Source: Cupriavidus yeoncheonensis (lineage in GTDB: Bacteria; Pseudomonadota; Gammaproteobacteria; Burkholderiales; Burkholderiaceae). From it: a stretch of 45,297 nucleotides of DNA. The notes beneath the pieces are model-generated. The model saw nothing but the letters and a program-made list of their open reading frames with translations. It searched no databases and was not told where the DNA came from. The translations under genes and the position numbers were made by a program. Each line of letters starts with the position of its first letter. The stretch's first letter is position 1. The stretch lies in assembly GCF_905397275.1 (NCBI RefSeq), contig NZ_CAJPUY010000036.1, positions 1 through 45,297 of the forward strand, given 5' to 3'. Shown piece by piece: positions 8,097-16,030 of the stretch.

Positions 8097-8137
8097 TTGA
8101 CTTCAAGCGTAGCCATCAACTATCTTCCACGGAAGAT
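8097..8137 (+). promoter_or_regulatory. Porin promoter with operator copy 3
   Basis: TTGACT (8097-8102) and TATCTT (8121-8126) form a plausible -35/-10 pair with an 18-bp spacer. The perfect 16-bp palindrome ATCTTCCACGGAAGAT (8122-8137) overlaps the -10 and the expected transcription start, which fits a repressor that blocks polymerase. The palindrome is directly readable; the promoter boxes are inference. Confidence 0.7.
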
Positions 8138-8170
8138 TAAAGGTAGATGGCAAAAGGAGGAGAGAAGGAG

Positions 8171-9331
8171 ATGGAACAATGGTCAACCCGGCGCAATCGC
8201 TGGCGAGGATGGACGGCGCGCAGCGCTCTGGCGCTAGGGGTCATGTTCGTCAGCGCAGGTGCGCAGGCCTATGACGGGGGCGCGCTGACACCCGGCCTCA
8301 CGTTGTACGGCCTGATCGACACAGGCATCGAGTACGTGAACAACATCGGTGCGAAGAAGTCCAGCGTGGTACGCATGCCGTCTCTCACAGCGTCATATCC
8401 GTCGCGGTGGGGGTTGCGGGGCGTCGAGGATCTGGGGGGCGGCTACAAGTCGATCGTCGTGCTGGAATCAGGCATTGCGCCGGACCAGGGGACAACGAAC
8501 CAGAATGGCCGGCTGTTCGGAAGGCAGGCCTACGTAGGCCTGATCGGGCCTTGGGGGACCGTCTCGCTTGGGCGCCTGTATTCGCAGATCTACTACTCGC
8601 TGATCGGCGATACCCTGGGCCCGAACATCTTCGCCGCAGGCCTGCTGGATCCCTATCTGTCGACCGCGCGCGTGGACAATGCGATCGACTACACCCTGAC
8701 CTTTGCCGGCTTCACGGTGGCTGCTACGTACTCCCTTGGCCGGGATGCCGTGGCGCCCGCGGTTGCTGGAGGATGTGCGGGCGAGTCCCCCACGGACCAT
8801 CGGGCGTGCAAGGCGATTTCGGTCTTGCTGAAGTACGAAGCGGCGAGCTGGGGCGTAGCAGGCGCGTTCGATCGAAACTATGGCGGAGGAGGGACGGGCT
8901 CGCCGCTGCCGGGCAGTTCGCAGACCGACACGCGCAGTCTTGTCAACGGCTACGTGAAGTTTGGCGGAGCCACGGTTGGCGCGGGTTATCTTCGCCGGGA
9001 CAACCGTGGCCTTGTAGCGCCCGGCGTGACGGACAAGACCAGCGACTACTGGTGGATTGGCGGCACCTATTTCCCGGTTCCGCAAGTCTCTCTCGATCTG
9101 CAGTATGGTCATCTGGACGTGAGGGGAACGGAGCTGGGTGCGTCGGTTATCGCTGCGCGCGTGTCGTACCTTTTCTCGAAGCGGACAACGGCGTACGTCA
9201 CCGCAGGGCGTGTGTTCAATCAGCGGGACGCTTCGATCACCGTCGATGGGGGTTCCCTGCCGCCGGCCTCCAACCCGTTGCCCGGCGTAGACCAGACAGG
9301 GGTGATGGTCGGCCTTCGTCATAAGTTCTGA
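8171..9331 (+). CDS. Outer-membrane porin (Gram-negative trimeric type)
   Basis: A 386-residue betaproteobacterial porin. A signal peptide with a basic N-region (RRNRWRGWTAR) and a hydrophobic core ends in GAQA, cleaved before YDGG at about residue 33. The mature start TLYGLIDTGIEY, the SRWGLRG segment and a C-terminal Phe (RHKF) are typical of Omp_porin_4 beta-barrels. ATG 8171 is preferred for the signal peptide; ATG 8147, in frame, has its own AAAGG and adds eight residues. It is divergent from the oxygenase locus and shares its operator, so it probably admits the pathway substrate through the outer membrane. Confidence 0.9.
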   Translation: MEQWSTRRNRWRGWTARSALALGVMFVSAGAQAYDGGALTPGLTLYGLIDTGIEYVNNIGAKKSSVVRMPSLTASYPSRWGLRGVEDLGGGYKSIVVLESGIAPDQGTTNQNGRLFGRQAYVGLIGPWGTVSLGRLYSQIYYSLIGDTLGPNIFAAGLLDPYLSTARVDNAIDYTLTFAGFTVAATYSLGRDAVAPAVAGGCAGESPTDHRACKAISVLLKYEAASWGVAGAFDRNYGGGGTGSPLPGSSQTDTRSLVNGYVKFGGATVGAGYLRRDNRGLVAPGVTDKTSDYWWIGGTYFPVPQVSLDLQYGHLDVRGTELGASVIAARVSYLFSKRTTAYVTAGRVFNQRDASITVDGGSLPPASNPLPGVDQTGVMVGLRHKF

Positions 9332-9354
9332 AGCCGGGTCGCGCGTCGTTGCTC

Positions 9355-9397
9355 GCCGGAACTGTGACTGGCCGAACCGTCAGTTCGCAGTTCCGGC
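9355..9397. terminator. Inverted repeat between convergent porin and doxX-like genes
   Basis: The arms GCCGGAACTG (9355-9364) and CAGTTCCGGC (9388-9397) are perfectly complementary, and the bases inside them can pair further. The repeat lies between two convergent stop codons, so it may terminate both transcripts. There is no U-run. Confidence 0.4.
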
Positions 9398-9405
9398 TGG
9401 CAGGC

Positions 9406-9441
9406 TCGGCCGCTTAGTCGGCCGCTTAGTCGGCCGTTCAG
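9406..9441. repeat. Short tandem repeat, three 12-bp units
   Basis: Two exact copies of TCGGCCGCTTAG (9406-9417, 9418-9429) are followed by a third with changes (TCGGCCGTTCAG, 9430-9441). The last copy covers the stop codon of the doxX-like gene. It probably arose by slippage; no function is evident. Confidence 0.6.
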
Positions 9442-9860
9442 CTCGCCTTCAGATCTGCCGTGCGGGAGGCGGACTGTGAGGAACGGGCATCCAGGCTCCA
9501 TGGGCCCGCGCCGAAGTAGGCGATCTGAAGGAGACCGCCAGCCATCATCACGTTCTTCAGGAAGTGAATCATCTGGTTCTGGTCGGCGAAGTTGTGGTGG
9601 AAGAAGATCGCCGTGGCCAGGGAAAATGCGGCCATTACCAGCGACGCCCAGCGGACCTTGTACCCGCCCAGCAGCATCAGGCCACCGCCCACCTCGATCG
9701 CTACGGCAAGGATGTACGCGAGCGGGGCCGCAGGCAGGCCGACGGCGGAGATGTAGCCGACCGTGCCGCCGTAGGCTGCCAGCTTGCCCAGTCCGCTCAT
9801 GACAAAGGGCGCTCCGAGCAGGATGCGGCCCAACAGGGGAAGATATTTGTTGCTTTCCAT
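9438..9860 (-). CDS. DoxX family membrane protein
   Basis: A 140-residue protein with four predicted hydrophobic helices and the DoxX features LGRILLGAPFVMSGLGK at the N-terminus, AIEVGGGLMLLGG in the middle and FFHHNF before the last helix. DoxX-type proteins are inner-membrane proteins linked to quinone or thiol redox stress; their reaction is poorly defined. ATG 9860 has AAGGAG at ideal spacing; an upstream in-frame start at 9911 is less likely. It lies 57 bp after the pirin gene and is probably co-transcribed with it. Confidence 0.88.
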   Translation of the reverse strand: MESNKYLPLLGRILLGAPFVMSGLGKLAAYGGTVGYISAVGLPAAPLAYILAVAIEVGGGLMLLGGYKVRWASLVMAAFSLATAIFFHHNFADQNQMIHFLKNVMMAGGLLQIAYFGAGPWSLDARSSQSASRTADLKAS

Positions 9861-9917
9861 GACGATCTCCTTTGAACGAAAAAATGAAAGCGCATTGGTG
9901 GATAGAGACATAGAGGC

Positions 9918-10616
9918 TCAGCCGGTTTCCACCATCACCAGCTCAGATTCTTCGAGGGCGCATACGTCGAGCGCCGCTGCGTTGGTGAGCGCGGCGCCGT
10001 CGCGCGGGCCCATGGGCTCACCGTCGACCGTGATCCGGCCCGAGGCAACGACGAGGTACGCGCTGCGGGATGGGGCAAGCTGGTGCCGGATGCTGTCGCC
10101 AGCCTTCAGCGTGGCACCGAGCACGCGCGCATTCGCGCGGATCTGCAATGCGTCCGGGTCGCCGGCAAAACCGCTGGCGAGCACGGCGAATCGTCCGGAG
10201 CGGTCGATCCTTGGAAACGACCTGGTGGCCCACTGCGGCTTTGCCCCGGTCTCGCGGGGCAGCAGCCAGATCTGGTAGACCTTGAGCGGCACGTCGCCCT
10301 GGTTGAATTCGGCGTGGCGGATGCCGGTGCCGGCGCTCATCACCTGGATATCGCCCGCGTGGATCGTGCCTTCCCAGCCCAGGGTGTCCCGGTGACCGAG
10401 AACACCTTGCCGGACGTAGGTAATGATCTCGATGTCGCGGTGCCCGTGCATGGGAAATCCGCCGCCAACGGCGATCTCATCGTCGTTCCAGACGACCAGG
10501 GAGTCGAGCGGTCGATGCGCGGGGTTGCCGGCGGCATTGACCCGGAAATGGAATTTCGCGCGGAGCCAGCCGTTATCAGCCTGGTCCAGTGAATTCCAGC
10601 GCCTGTGCACGAGCAT
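9918..10616 (-). CDS. Pirin family protein (YhhW/quercetinase-like bicupin)
   Basis: A 232-residue pirin. The iron ligands His57, His59 (MHGHRD), His101 and Glu103 (RHAEFN) are all present, so metal-dependent activity is possible; relatives include quercetin 2,3-dioxygenases. ATG 10616 has GGAG at 7 bases. It heads a unit with the DoxX gene, is divergent from a LysR gene, and has the inverted repeat CCGCCT-N6-AGGCGG upstream of its start, which recurs at a second pirin-containing operon 2 kb away. Confidence 0.9.
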   Translation of the reverse strand: MLVHRRWNSLDQADNGWLRAKFHFRVNAAGNPAHRPLDSLVVWNDDEIAVGGGFPMHGHRDIEIITYVRQGVLGHRDTLGWEGTIHAGDIQVMSAGTGIRHAEFNQGDVPLKVYQIWLLPRETGAKPQWATRSFPRIDRSGRFAVLASGFAGDPDALQIRANARVLGATLKAGDSIRHQLAPSRSAYLVVASGRITVDGEPMGPRDGAALTNAAALDVCALEESELVMVETG

Positions 10617-10633
10617 CCCAATCTCCTGGTTCG

Positions 10634-10653
10634 GCCGCCTGATACGAGGCGGC
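10634..10653. promoter_or_regulatory. Inverted repeat GCCGCCT-N6-AGGCGGC upstream of pirin gene
   Basis: Perfect 7-bp arms surround GATACG, 17 bp before the pirin start. The same arms with a 6-bp spacer occur at 12697-12714, upstream of the NmrA operon and the second LysR gene. The shared sequence suggests one regulator, probably one of the two local LysR proteins. Confidence 0.55.
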
Positions 10654-10745
10654 GGCTATAGCGACCGATCGAAGGCCGATACGCTGTCTTGTCAGGGCGG
10701 ATGCTATTGGGGCAACAATTCCTTGCATAGCTCCGGATATGGAAT

Positions 10746-10764
10746 CTATCTTTGCTTCAGATAG
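10746..10764. promoter_or_regulatory. Candidate LysR site in the pirin/LysR divergent region
   Basis: CTATCT-N7-AGATAG contains the ATC-N9-GAT (T-N11-A) pattern of LysR-type sites. It lies 30 bp before the LysR start, where autoregulation and control of the divergent pirin gene are expected. Confidence 0.45.
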
Positions 10765-10794
10765 AACGATAGGGTCGGCCTGGAGCACGAAGCC

Positions 10795-11703
10795 ATGAAC
10801 CAGATCTCGGACCTCAACGATCTTCGGCTGTTTGCCGAGGTGGTCGAGCGCGGCAGCTTTACGGCGGCCGCCCGCAGTCTGGGCCTGCAGACCTCCAGGC
10901 TCAGCCGGCGCGTCCGTGCGCTGGAGGAGGAGATCGGGGTTCGCCTGCTCAATCGCACCAGCCGCAGCCTGTCCCTGACGGAAATCGGGCGGCAGTTCCA
11001 TCAGCATTGCCTTGCGCTGGTCGCGGAATCCAGGGCGGCCAAGGAGATCGTCGACCAGACACGGAGCCAGCCACAGGGCACCGTTCGCATCAGTTGCCCG
11101 GTGGCACTGTTGAATTCCGGCATCGCGGAGATCATCTCCCGGTACATCCGGGACAATCCCCAGGTCCAGATCCTGGTCGATGCCACCAACCGCCAGGTGG
11201 ATGTCATCGAGGAAGGACTGGACTTCGCCATCCGGGTCAGGTTTCCGCCGCTGGAGGACACCGACCTCGCGGTCCGGCAGTTGGGATCTTCGACGTTCGT
11301 TCTGGTTGCCAGCCCGGCCCTGGTGAAGCGATACGCGACGCCCGCATCGCTGGACTCCCTGAAAGACTGGCCGACCCTTGCCATGGCCAACAAGAGCGAG
11401 CGGTATATCTGGAATCTGGTCGACGCGCGCGGGCAAGTCGCGTCACTCGTACACCGGCCCCGATTCGCGACGGACGACATCGCCAGCCTGCGCATGGCAG
11501 CGACATCAGGCATCGGCGTAGCCATGCTGCCCAGGGAATTCGTGGAACGTGACCTGCAATCGGGGCGGCTGCAGCACTTGCTGCCGGACCTTGGATCAAA
11601 GCCCGGCCTGGTGCACGCCATCTTCCCGACGCGACGGGGGATGGTGCCGGCCGTGCGCCATCTCCTCGACGCGCTTGCCGCCGGCTACGAAGAGCTGGAC
11701 TGA
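10795..11703 (+). CDS. LysR family transcriptional regulator
   Basis: A 302-residue LysR protein. The winged helix-turn-helix is at residues 8-66 (LNDLRLFAEVVERGSFTAAA, then LSRRVRALEEEIGVRLLNRTSR), followed by an effector-binding domain with DFAIRV and the C-terminal TSGIGVAMLP segment. It belongs by appearance to the CrgA/YhaJ-like group, whose members often sit beside pirin genes. It is divergent from pirin-doxX, its probable target, and a T-N11-A inverted repeat lies just upstream of its start. The inducer is unknown; a quinone or other electrophile is a guess from the neighbours. Confidence 0.9.
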   Translation: MNQISDLNDLRLFAEVVERGSFTAAARSLGLQTSRLSRRVRALEEEIGVRLLNRTSRSLSLTEIGRQFHQHCLALVAESRAAKEIVDQTRSQPQGTVRISCPVALLNSGIAEIISRYIRDNPQVQILVDATNRQVDVIEEGLDFAIRVRFPPLEDTDLAVRQLGSSTFVLVASPALVKRYATPASLDSLKDWPTLAMANKSERYIWNLVDARGQVASLVHRPRFATDDIASLRMAATSGIGVAMLPREFVERDLQSGRLQHLLPDLGSKPGLVHAIFPTRRGMVPAVRHLLDALAAGYEELD

Positions 11704-11733
11704 GCGTAGGCCGCCCCGGGTAAAGCGACCAAC

Positions 11734-12657
11734 CTATTGGCTGGCAGCGTCCTGCGCGGCCTTGGCCATCGCTTCGCCGAGGCTCTCCGATAGAAATTCG
11801 GCGACGGCCGCCACGGCGGGCGGCACCGGCGGGCGGCTCGTGTAGACGAGCTGCAGGCCGAGGTCGGCGCTCGCGCGGCGATAGGTCGGCAGCACGCGTA
11901 CCAGCTTGCCCTGCGCCATGTCTGGCTGAACCATCAGCTGCGGCAGCAGCGCGATACCGAGTCCGGCTATGCAGGCCTGCGCCAGCACTCGCATGTCGTT
12001 GACCGCGAACCGGCTGTTGACCGACACCTCCTGACTTCCGCGCGGGCCCTGCAGACGCCACGTATTGCGGCCCTGCCGACTGGAAATCGCCAGGCAGTGG
12101 TGTTCGGGCAGTTCACGCAGCGTGCGAGGTGCCGGGTGCCGTTCCAGATAGGCCGGACTCGCCGCGAGGATCATCGCGCTCGGCCCCAGCCGGCGTACCT
12201 TGAAGCCACTGCCGGTCTCGATGCCCATGCGCAAGGCCAGGTCGACGCGCTCGGCGATCAGATCGGTCGGCGTATCGTCGAGCAGGAAATCGATCCTGAT
12301 GTGCGGGTGGCGCCCATAGAACTCGACCAGCCATTCCATGCCGATGAGTTCGAACAGGCCCGCCATCGCGGTGACGCGAACCGAGCCGGACAGTGCGTGT
12401 TCGTCCGCATGGAGCCGGCCGATCTCGAGAAGCTGGTCAAGCGCGGGCGCATAGCGCTCGAACAGTGCCTGGCCTTCCGTGCTCGGCGCGAGCTTGCGGG
12501 TCGAACGATGCAGCAGGCGTGTGCCGAGCTGCACTTCGAGTTGGTCGATGCGCCGGCTCAGCGTATTGGCGGGCATCCGCAGACGCCGTGCCGCCTCGGA
12601 GAAGCTGCCGGCGCGGACCACCTGGACGAACATCGCCAGATCATTCAGGTCGAGCAT
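11734..12657 (-). CDS. LysR family transcriptional regulator
   Basis: A 307-residue LysR protein starting MLDLNDLAMFVQVVRAGSF, with the HTH within residues 1-60 (SEAARRLRMPANTLSRRIDQLE) and an effector domain after residue 90. It is convergent with the previous LysR gene and divergent from the NmrA-CMD-pirin-FMN reductase operon, its likely target. Its own promoter appears to use TAAAAT (minus strand, 12696-12691), directly next to the CCGCCT-N6-AGGCGG repeat, so it may repress itself. No effector can be named. Confidence 0.9.
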   Translation of the reverse strand: MLDLNDLAMFVQVVRAGSFSEAARRLRMPANTLSRRIDQLEVQLGTRLLHRSTRKLAPSTEGQALFERYAPALDQLLEIGRLHADEHALSGSVRVTAMAGLFELIGMEWLVEFYGRHPHIRIDFLLDDTPTDLIAERVDLALRMGIETGSGFKVRRLGPSAMILAASPAYLERHPAPRTLRELPEHHCLAISSRQGRNTWRLQGPRGSQEVSVNSRFAVNDMRVLAQACIAGLGIALLPQLMVQPDMAQGKLVRVLPTYRRASADLGLQLVYTSRPPVPPAVAAVAEFLSESLGEAMAKAAQDAASQ

Positions 12658-12696
12658 GGGATTTCTCCAAAAATGGATGAATCAAATCCTATTTTA

Positions 12697-12714
12697 CCGC
12701 CTAGTGTGAGGCGG
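12697..12714. promoter_or_regulatory. Inverted repeat CCGCCT-N6-AGGCGG in LysR/NmrA divergent region
   Basis: Perfect 6-bp arms around AGTGTG, 40 bp from the LysR start and next to its apparent -10 box TAAAAT. It is the same element as at 10634-10653. The rest of the 244-bp intergenic region shows no ORF of note. Confidence 0.55.
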
Positions 12715-12901
12715 CTCCAATCTCCATACTTGAGGTGTCTCTACCGCCAGAGGACTTCCCTGGCATCACGGATATCAACTTCATTCGCACGCACCGCGTG
12801 GCGATGAGCCAGGAGATACGCGGTGTGGTCATAGCCTCGCGAAGCATGCGAGCGCCGCGCGAAGTCACTCCGCTTCCACCCATGCTCGCAGGAGAACAAC
12901 C

Positions 12902-13807
12902 ATGTCGGATATCAGGAAACTCATTGCCGTCGTCGGCGCAACCGGTCAGCAAGGCGGCGCCGTCGTGCGTGCGCTGCAGGCGAGTGGTCAATTCAAGGTG
13001 CGCGCACTGACGCGCAACCCTGCCGCGCATCCGAAGCTTGGTGACGAGGTCGTTCTGGCGGATTTCAATCGCCCCGAAACGCTCAAAACCGCGTTTGCCG
13101 GAGCACATGGGGCATTCCTGGTGACCAATGCCTGGGAAGCCGGCGCGGACGAGTCGAAGCAGGCAATCGCCGCTGTCAATGCCGCGAAGGACGCCGGCGT
13201 GCAGCACCTCATCTGGTCGACGCTCCCGAACGTGGAGACGATCAGCCGCGGCAAGATCGATGTCCACCATTTCACGGCCAAGGCAAAGCTCGAGCCTGTC
13301 GTGCGCGACGCGGGCTTTGCCCACCACACGTTCGTGATTGCGCCTTTCTACTATCAAAACCTGCTCGGCGCCATGGCCGCGCAGAAGCAGGTGGATGGCA
13401 CCGTGGGTTGGGCGCTGCCGATCGATCCCGCGCGGCGGGTCTTCCATATGGGGGACATCACTGAACTCGGCCGCATCGTGGCCGGCGCGTTCGCGCAACC
13501 GGACCTCGCGGGTCACGGTGAACACCTGCCGCTGGTCGGCGATTTCCTGAGCTTCAACGAGATCATCGCCACGGTGAATGCCCAAGGAAACAACTTCACG
13601 TTCCGGCAAGTCCCGCGCGAGGTATTTGCCGGATGGTTTCCGGGCGCCGCAGGCATCGCGGCGATGCTCTCCTACTTCGAGGCGCACACCTATCTGGGCT
13701 CGGATTCGCGCGACGCGATCGCGCTGGCCAACAAAGTCTCCGGCCAGCAGCCGACGAGGTTTGCAGCCTGGGCCAAGGCCAACTTCGCACTTCACGCTGC
13801 CGCCTGA
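12902..13807 (+). CDS. NmrA-like NAD(P)-binding protein
   Basis: A 301-residue atypical SDR of the NmrA family. It has the Rossmann motif GATGQQGG near residues 12-19 and RALTRNP after the second strand, the region that senses NAD(P) in NmrA proteins, and lacks a YxxxK catalytic pair in the usual place. Relatives act as redox sensors or as quinone/isoflavone-type reductases. AGGAG lies 7 bases before ATG 12902. It is the first gene of a four-gene plus-strand operon with a cysteine-free AhpD-like protein, a pirin and an FMN reductase. Confidence 0.85.
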   Translation: MSDIRKLIAVVGATGQQGGAVVRALQASGQFKVRALTRNPAAHPKLGDEVVLADFNRPETLKTAFAGAHGAFLVTNAWEAGADESKQAIAAVNAAKDAGVQHLIWSTLPNVETISRGKIDVHHFTAKAKLEPVVRDAGFAHHTFVIAPFYYQNLLGAMAAQKQVDGTVGWALPIDPARRVFHMGDITELGRIVAGAFAQPDLAGHGEHLPLVGDFLSFNEIIATVNAQGNNFTFRQVPREVFAGWFPGAAGIAAMLSYFEAHTYLGSDSRDAIALANKVSGQQPTRFAAWAKANFALHAAA

Positions 13808-13867
13808 GAACGCAGCCGTCAGATCGCGAGGGAGTGCGTTCAGGAAACCACGAATAAGGTGATACCG

Positions 13868-14398
13868 ATGAGTCGAATCCCCACCCATACCGTCGAGGAC
13901 GCACCCGTTGCGTCGCGTCCGCTTCTGCATGGCATTGCCCAGTCTTCCCCGACCGGGCGCCCGCTGAACCTGCACGCCCAGATGGCGCATTCTCCTGCGG
14001 TGCTGGCGGCATACGCGTCGCTGCGCGCCGTAACGGCCGAGCATGGAACCCTCGGTCCGAAGGTGAGTTGGGCATTGAACCTTGCCACTGCCGCTGCGGT
14101 TGGCAATGGCTACATGATCGGTCTCGCCAGTCGGTTCGCCCGCATGAGCGGATGGACCGTGGCGCAGGTTGCCGCCCTGGAGGCAGGTGCCAGGACGAAC
14201 GACCCCAGGACCGACGCGCTGGCCAGCCTGGTCAGGGAAGCCGCTGCCAATGCGGGAAAGGTTCAGGACGCCACGTGGAAGTCTGCCCAACAGGCAGGCT
14301 GGAGCGATGAGCAACTGGTTGAGGCGTTCGCATTCCTGGGGCTGACGGTGTTCGCAGGGTACTTCCTCAACTACGCGCAAACCGATACAGACCTCTGA
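13868..14398 (+). CDS. AhpD/carboxymuconolactone-decarboxylase-like protein lacking the catalytic cysteines
   Basis: A 176-residue protein. Its start (SRIPTHTVEDAP), length and C-terminal LNYAQTDTD match the CMD-domain peroxidase family found in such operons. The segment that normally holds Cys-x2-Cys-x3-His reads GYMIGLASR (residues 81-89), and the whole protein has no cysteine. Thiol peroxidase activity by the AhpD mechanism is therefore not possible. ATG 13868 is chosen because GGTG for the upstream GTG (13859) serves as its ribosome site (AAGGTG at 7 bases). It lies 60 bp after the NmrA gene and 44 bp before the pirin gene. A binding or regulatory role is possible. Confidence 0.75.
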   Translation: MSRIPTHTVEDAPVASRPLLHGIAQSSPTGRPLNLHAQMAHSPAVLAAYASLRAVTAEHGTLGPKVSWALNLATAAAVGNGYMIGLASRFARMSGWTVAQVAALEAGARTNDPRTDALASLVREAAANAGKVQDATWKSAQQAGWSDEQLVEAFAFLGLTVFAGYFLNYAQTDTDL

Positions 14399-14442
14399 CC
14401 AGGCACCTCATCTTTCGCCATTCAAATACTGGAGAGCGCCCC

Positions 14443-15297
14443 ATGAATTCCGTCATCGAAACGCCGCCCACCCCCGTCGCCAGCGTGGGCCGTACCGTAG
14501 TCTTGCGCACGCACGGCCATGCGCACGGGACGATCGTTCGCATGGCCAGTCCCGGGGACGTCGGCAAGCTGATCAAGCCGTTCGTCTTCCTCGATCTCAT
14601 CGATACGCAGGAGGCGATCGGCCAACAGGGTATCGGCTGGCATCCGCATTCCGGCATCGCCACCTTGACCCTGGCAATAGAGGGGCAAGGCGGCTATGTC
14701 GAGTCGACCGGCCACGAAGGAACGATGACGGCGGGCGATATCGAATGGATGAGCGCCGGTCGCGGCGTCTGGCATTCCGGCTTCGCCGAGCCCCCGATCA
14801 AGGCCTTCCAGCTATGGGTGGCCCTGCCGCCCGAGCGCGAACTGGCTCCCGCCTTCAGCCAGCATCTGTCGGTCAATGAAATCCCGTCGGACGGCCCGGC
14901 GCGCGTGCTGCTCGGCCGCAGCGGCGAGGCCGTCAGCCCGATCGATGCCCCGGCGGGCATCAACTATCTCGTGGTACAGCTCAAGGCCGGCCAGCGCTGG
15001 ACCTGCCAGCCGCCGCAGGGTCACCGGGTCGGCTGGATCGCCGTGATGGACGGCAGCCTGCGCACGCCCGACCCGGTCGGCAAAGGCGAGCTGGCCGTAT
15101 TCGACCATTCCGATGCGGCAATCGGGTTCGAAGCCGTGACCGATGCGCGTTTCGTGCTCGGTACGGCGATCCCGCATCCGCACGATCTCCATCTTGGCTA
15201 CTACTCGGTGCACACCAGCGCCGCAGCGCTGATCGAAGGCGAGCACGAAATCGCCCGCATTGGTCGCGAGCTGCGCGCCAGGGGCCTGGTGCGTTGA
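14443..15297 (+). CDS. Pirin family protein
   Basis: A 284-residue pirin with His67 and His69 (WHPHSGIATLT) and His111 in the cupin. The residue two after His111 is Gly113 (WHSGF), where the classical pirin iron site has Glu, so the metal site has at most three of the four usual ligands. GGAG lies 8 bases before ATG 14443. It is the third gene of the NmrA operon and is a different pirin subgroup from the one at 9918-10616, which keeps all four ligands. Confidence 0.88.
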   Translation: MNSVIETPPTPVASVGRTVVLRTHGHAHGTIVRMASPGDVGKLIKPFVFLDLIDTQEAIGQQGIGWHPHSGIATLTLAIEGQGGYVESTGHEGTMTAGDIEWMSAGRGVWHSGFAEPPIKAFQLWVALPPERELAPAFSQHLSVNEIPSDGPARVLLGRSGEAVSPIDAPAGINYLVVQLKAGQRWTCQPPQGHRVGWIAVMDGSLRTPDPVGKGELAVFDHSDAAIGFEAVTDARFVLGTAIPHPHDLHLGYYSVHTSAAALIEGEHEIARIGRELRARGLVR

Positions 15298-15346
15298 GCG
15301 TTGATGCGCACTAGAACCGAGACCATCTACTTATCCGGAGCACATC

Positions 15347-15925
15347 ATGACCGTTATTTCCGTCATCATCGGAAGCGTCCGTCAGGGACGTTTCGCCGAG
15401 AAGCCTGCACGCTGGATTCTCGACCATCTGAAGAAGCGCGAAGGCATTGACGCGCGCCTGCTCGACCTCGAAGCCTTTCCGATGCCGTTCTTCGACGCGC
15501 CGATCCCGCCGGCGATGCCGGGCCGGCCGGCGTACGAGGACGACGTTGTGAAGCGCTGGACCGAGGCGATCGCGGCATCCGACGGCTTCATCATCGTTTC
15601 ACCCGAGTACAACCACGGACCGTCAGCGGTGCTGAAGAACGCGATCGACTGGGTCTACCCGGAATGGAGCCGCAAGGCGGTCACCTTTGTCGGCTACGGC
15701 AGCGTCGGCGGCGCGCGCGCCATCGAGCAGTTGCGCGAGATCGCGATCGAGATACAGCTTGCACCGATCCGATCGGCGATCCACGTTCCGGCTGCAGCGA
15801 TCTATGCGCATTTTCAAGGCCAGGACGTCACTGCGCACCTGGCTGAACTGGATGCCGCCGCCGGACAGACGATCGACGACCTGCTGTGGTGGACCAACGC
15901 GCTGAAGACCGCGCGGGAAAGATGA
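15347..15925 (+). CDS. NAD(P)H-dependent FMN reductase
   Basis: A 192-residue flavodoxin-fold reductase. The FMN phosphate loop GSVRQGRF is at residues 9-16 and the signature SPEYNHGPSAVLKNAIDW at 85-102. These enzymes reduce free or bound FMN, quinones, azo compounds or chromate with NAD(P)H. CGGAG precedes ATG 15347 at 7 bases. As the last gene of the NmrA-CMD-pirin operon it supplies the clear enzymatic activity of the module, probably quinone or electrophile reduction. It converges with the TetR gene; 105 bp between their stops hold nothing recognisable. Confidence 0.9.
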   Translation: MTVISVIIGSVRQGRFAEKPARWILDHLKKREGIDARLLDLEAFPMPFFDAPIPPAMPGRPAYEDDVVKRWTEAIAASDGFIIVSPEYNHGPSAVLKNAIDWVYPEWSRKAVTFVGYGSVGGARAIEQLREIAIEIQLAPIRSAIHVPAAAIYAHFQGQDVTAHLAELDAAAGQTIDDLLWWTNALKTARER

Positions 15926-16030
15926 CGAGGCTCGAATGATTCATGCGAGTCGGCCTGGCCATCAGCGGTGAAGCCGGCTCTTCATACCGAACGCTGCGCA
16001 ATCTCCAACAGCAAGCATCCGGCCGGCCAC

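Noticed and set aside
12701..14380. 559-codon open frame on the minus strand
   Set aside because: It is antisense to the NmrA-like and CMD-like genes and has no family features; a GC-rich shadow.
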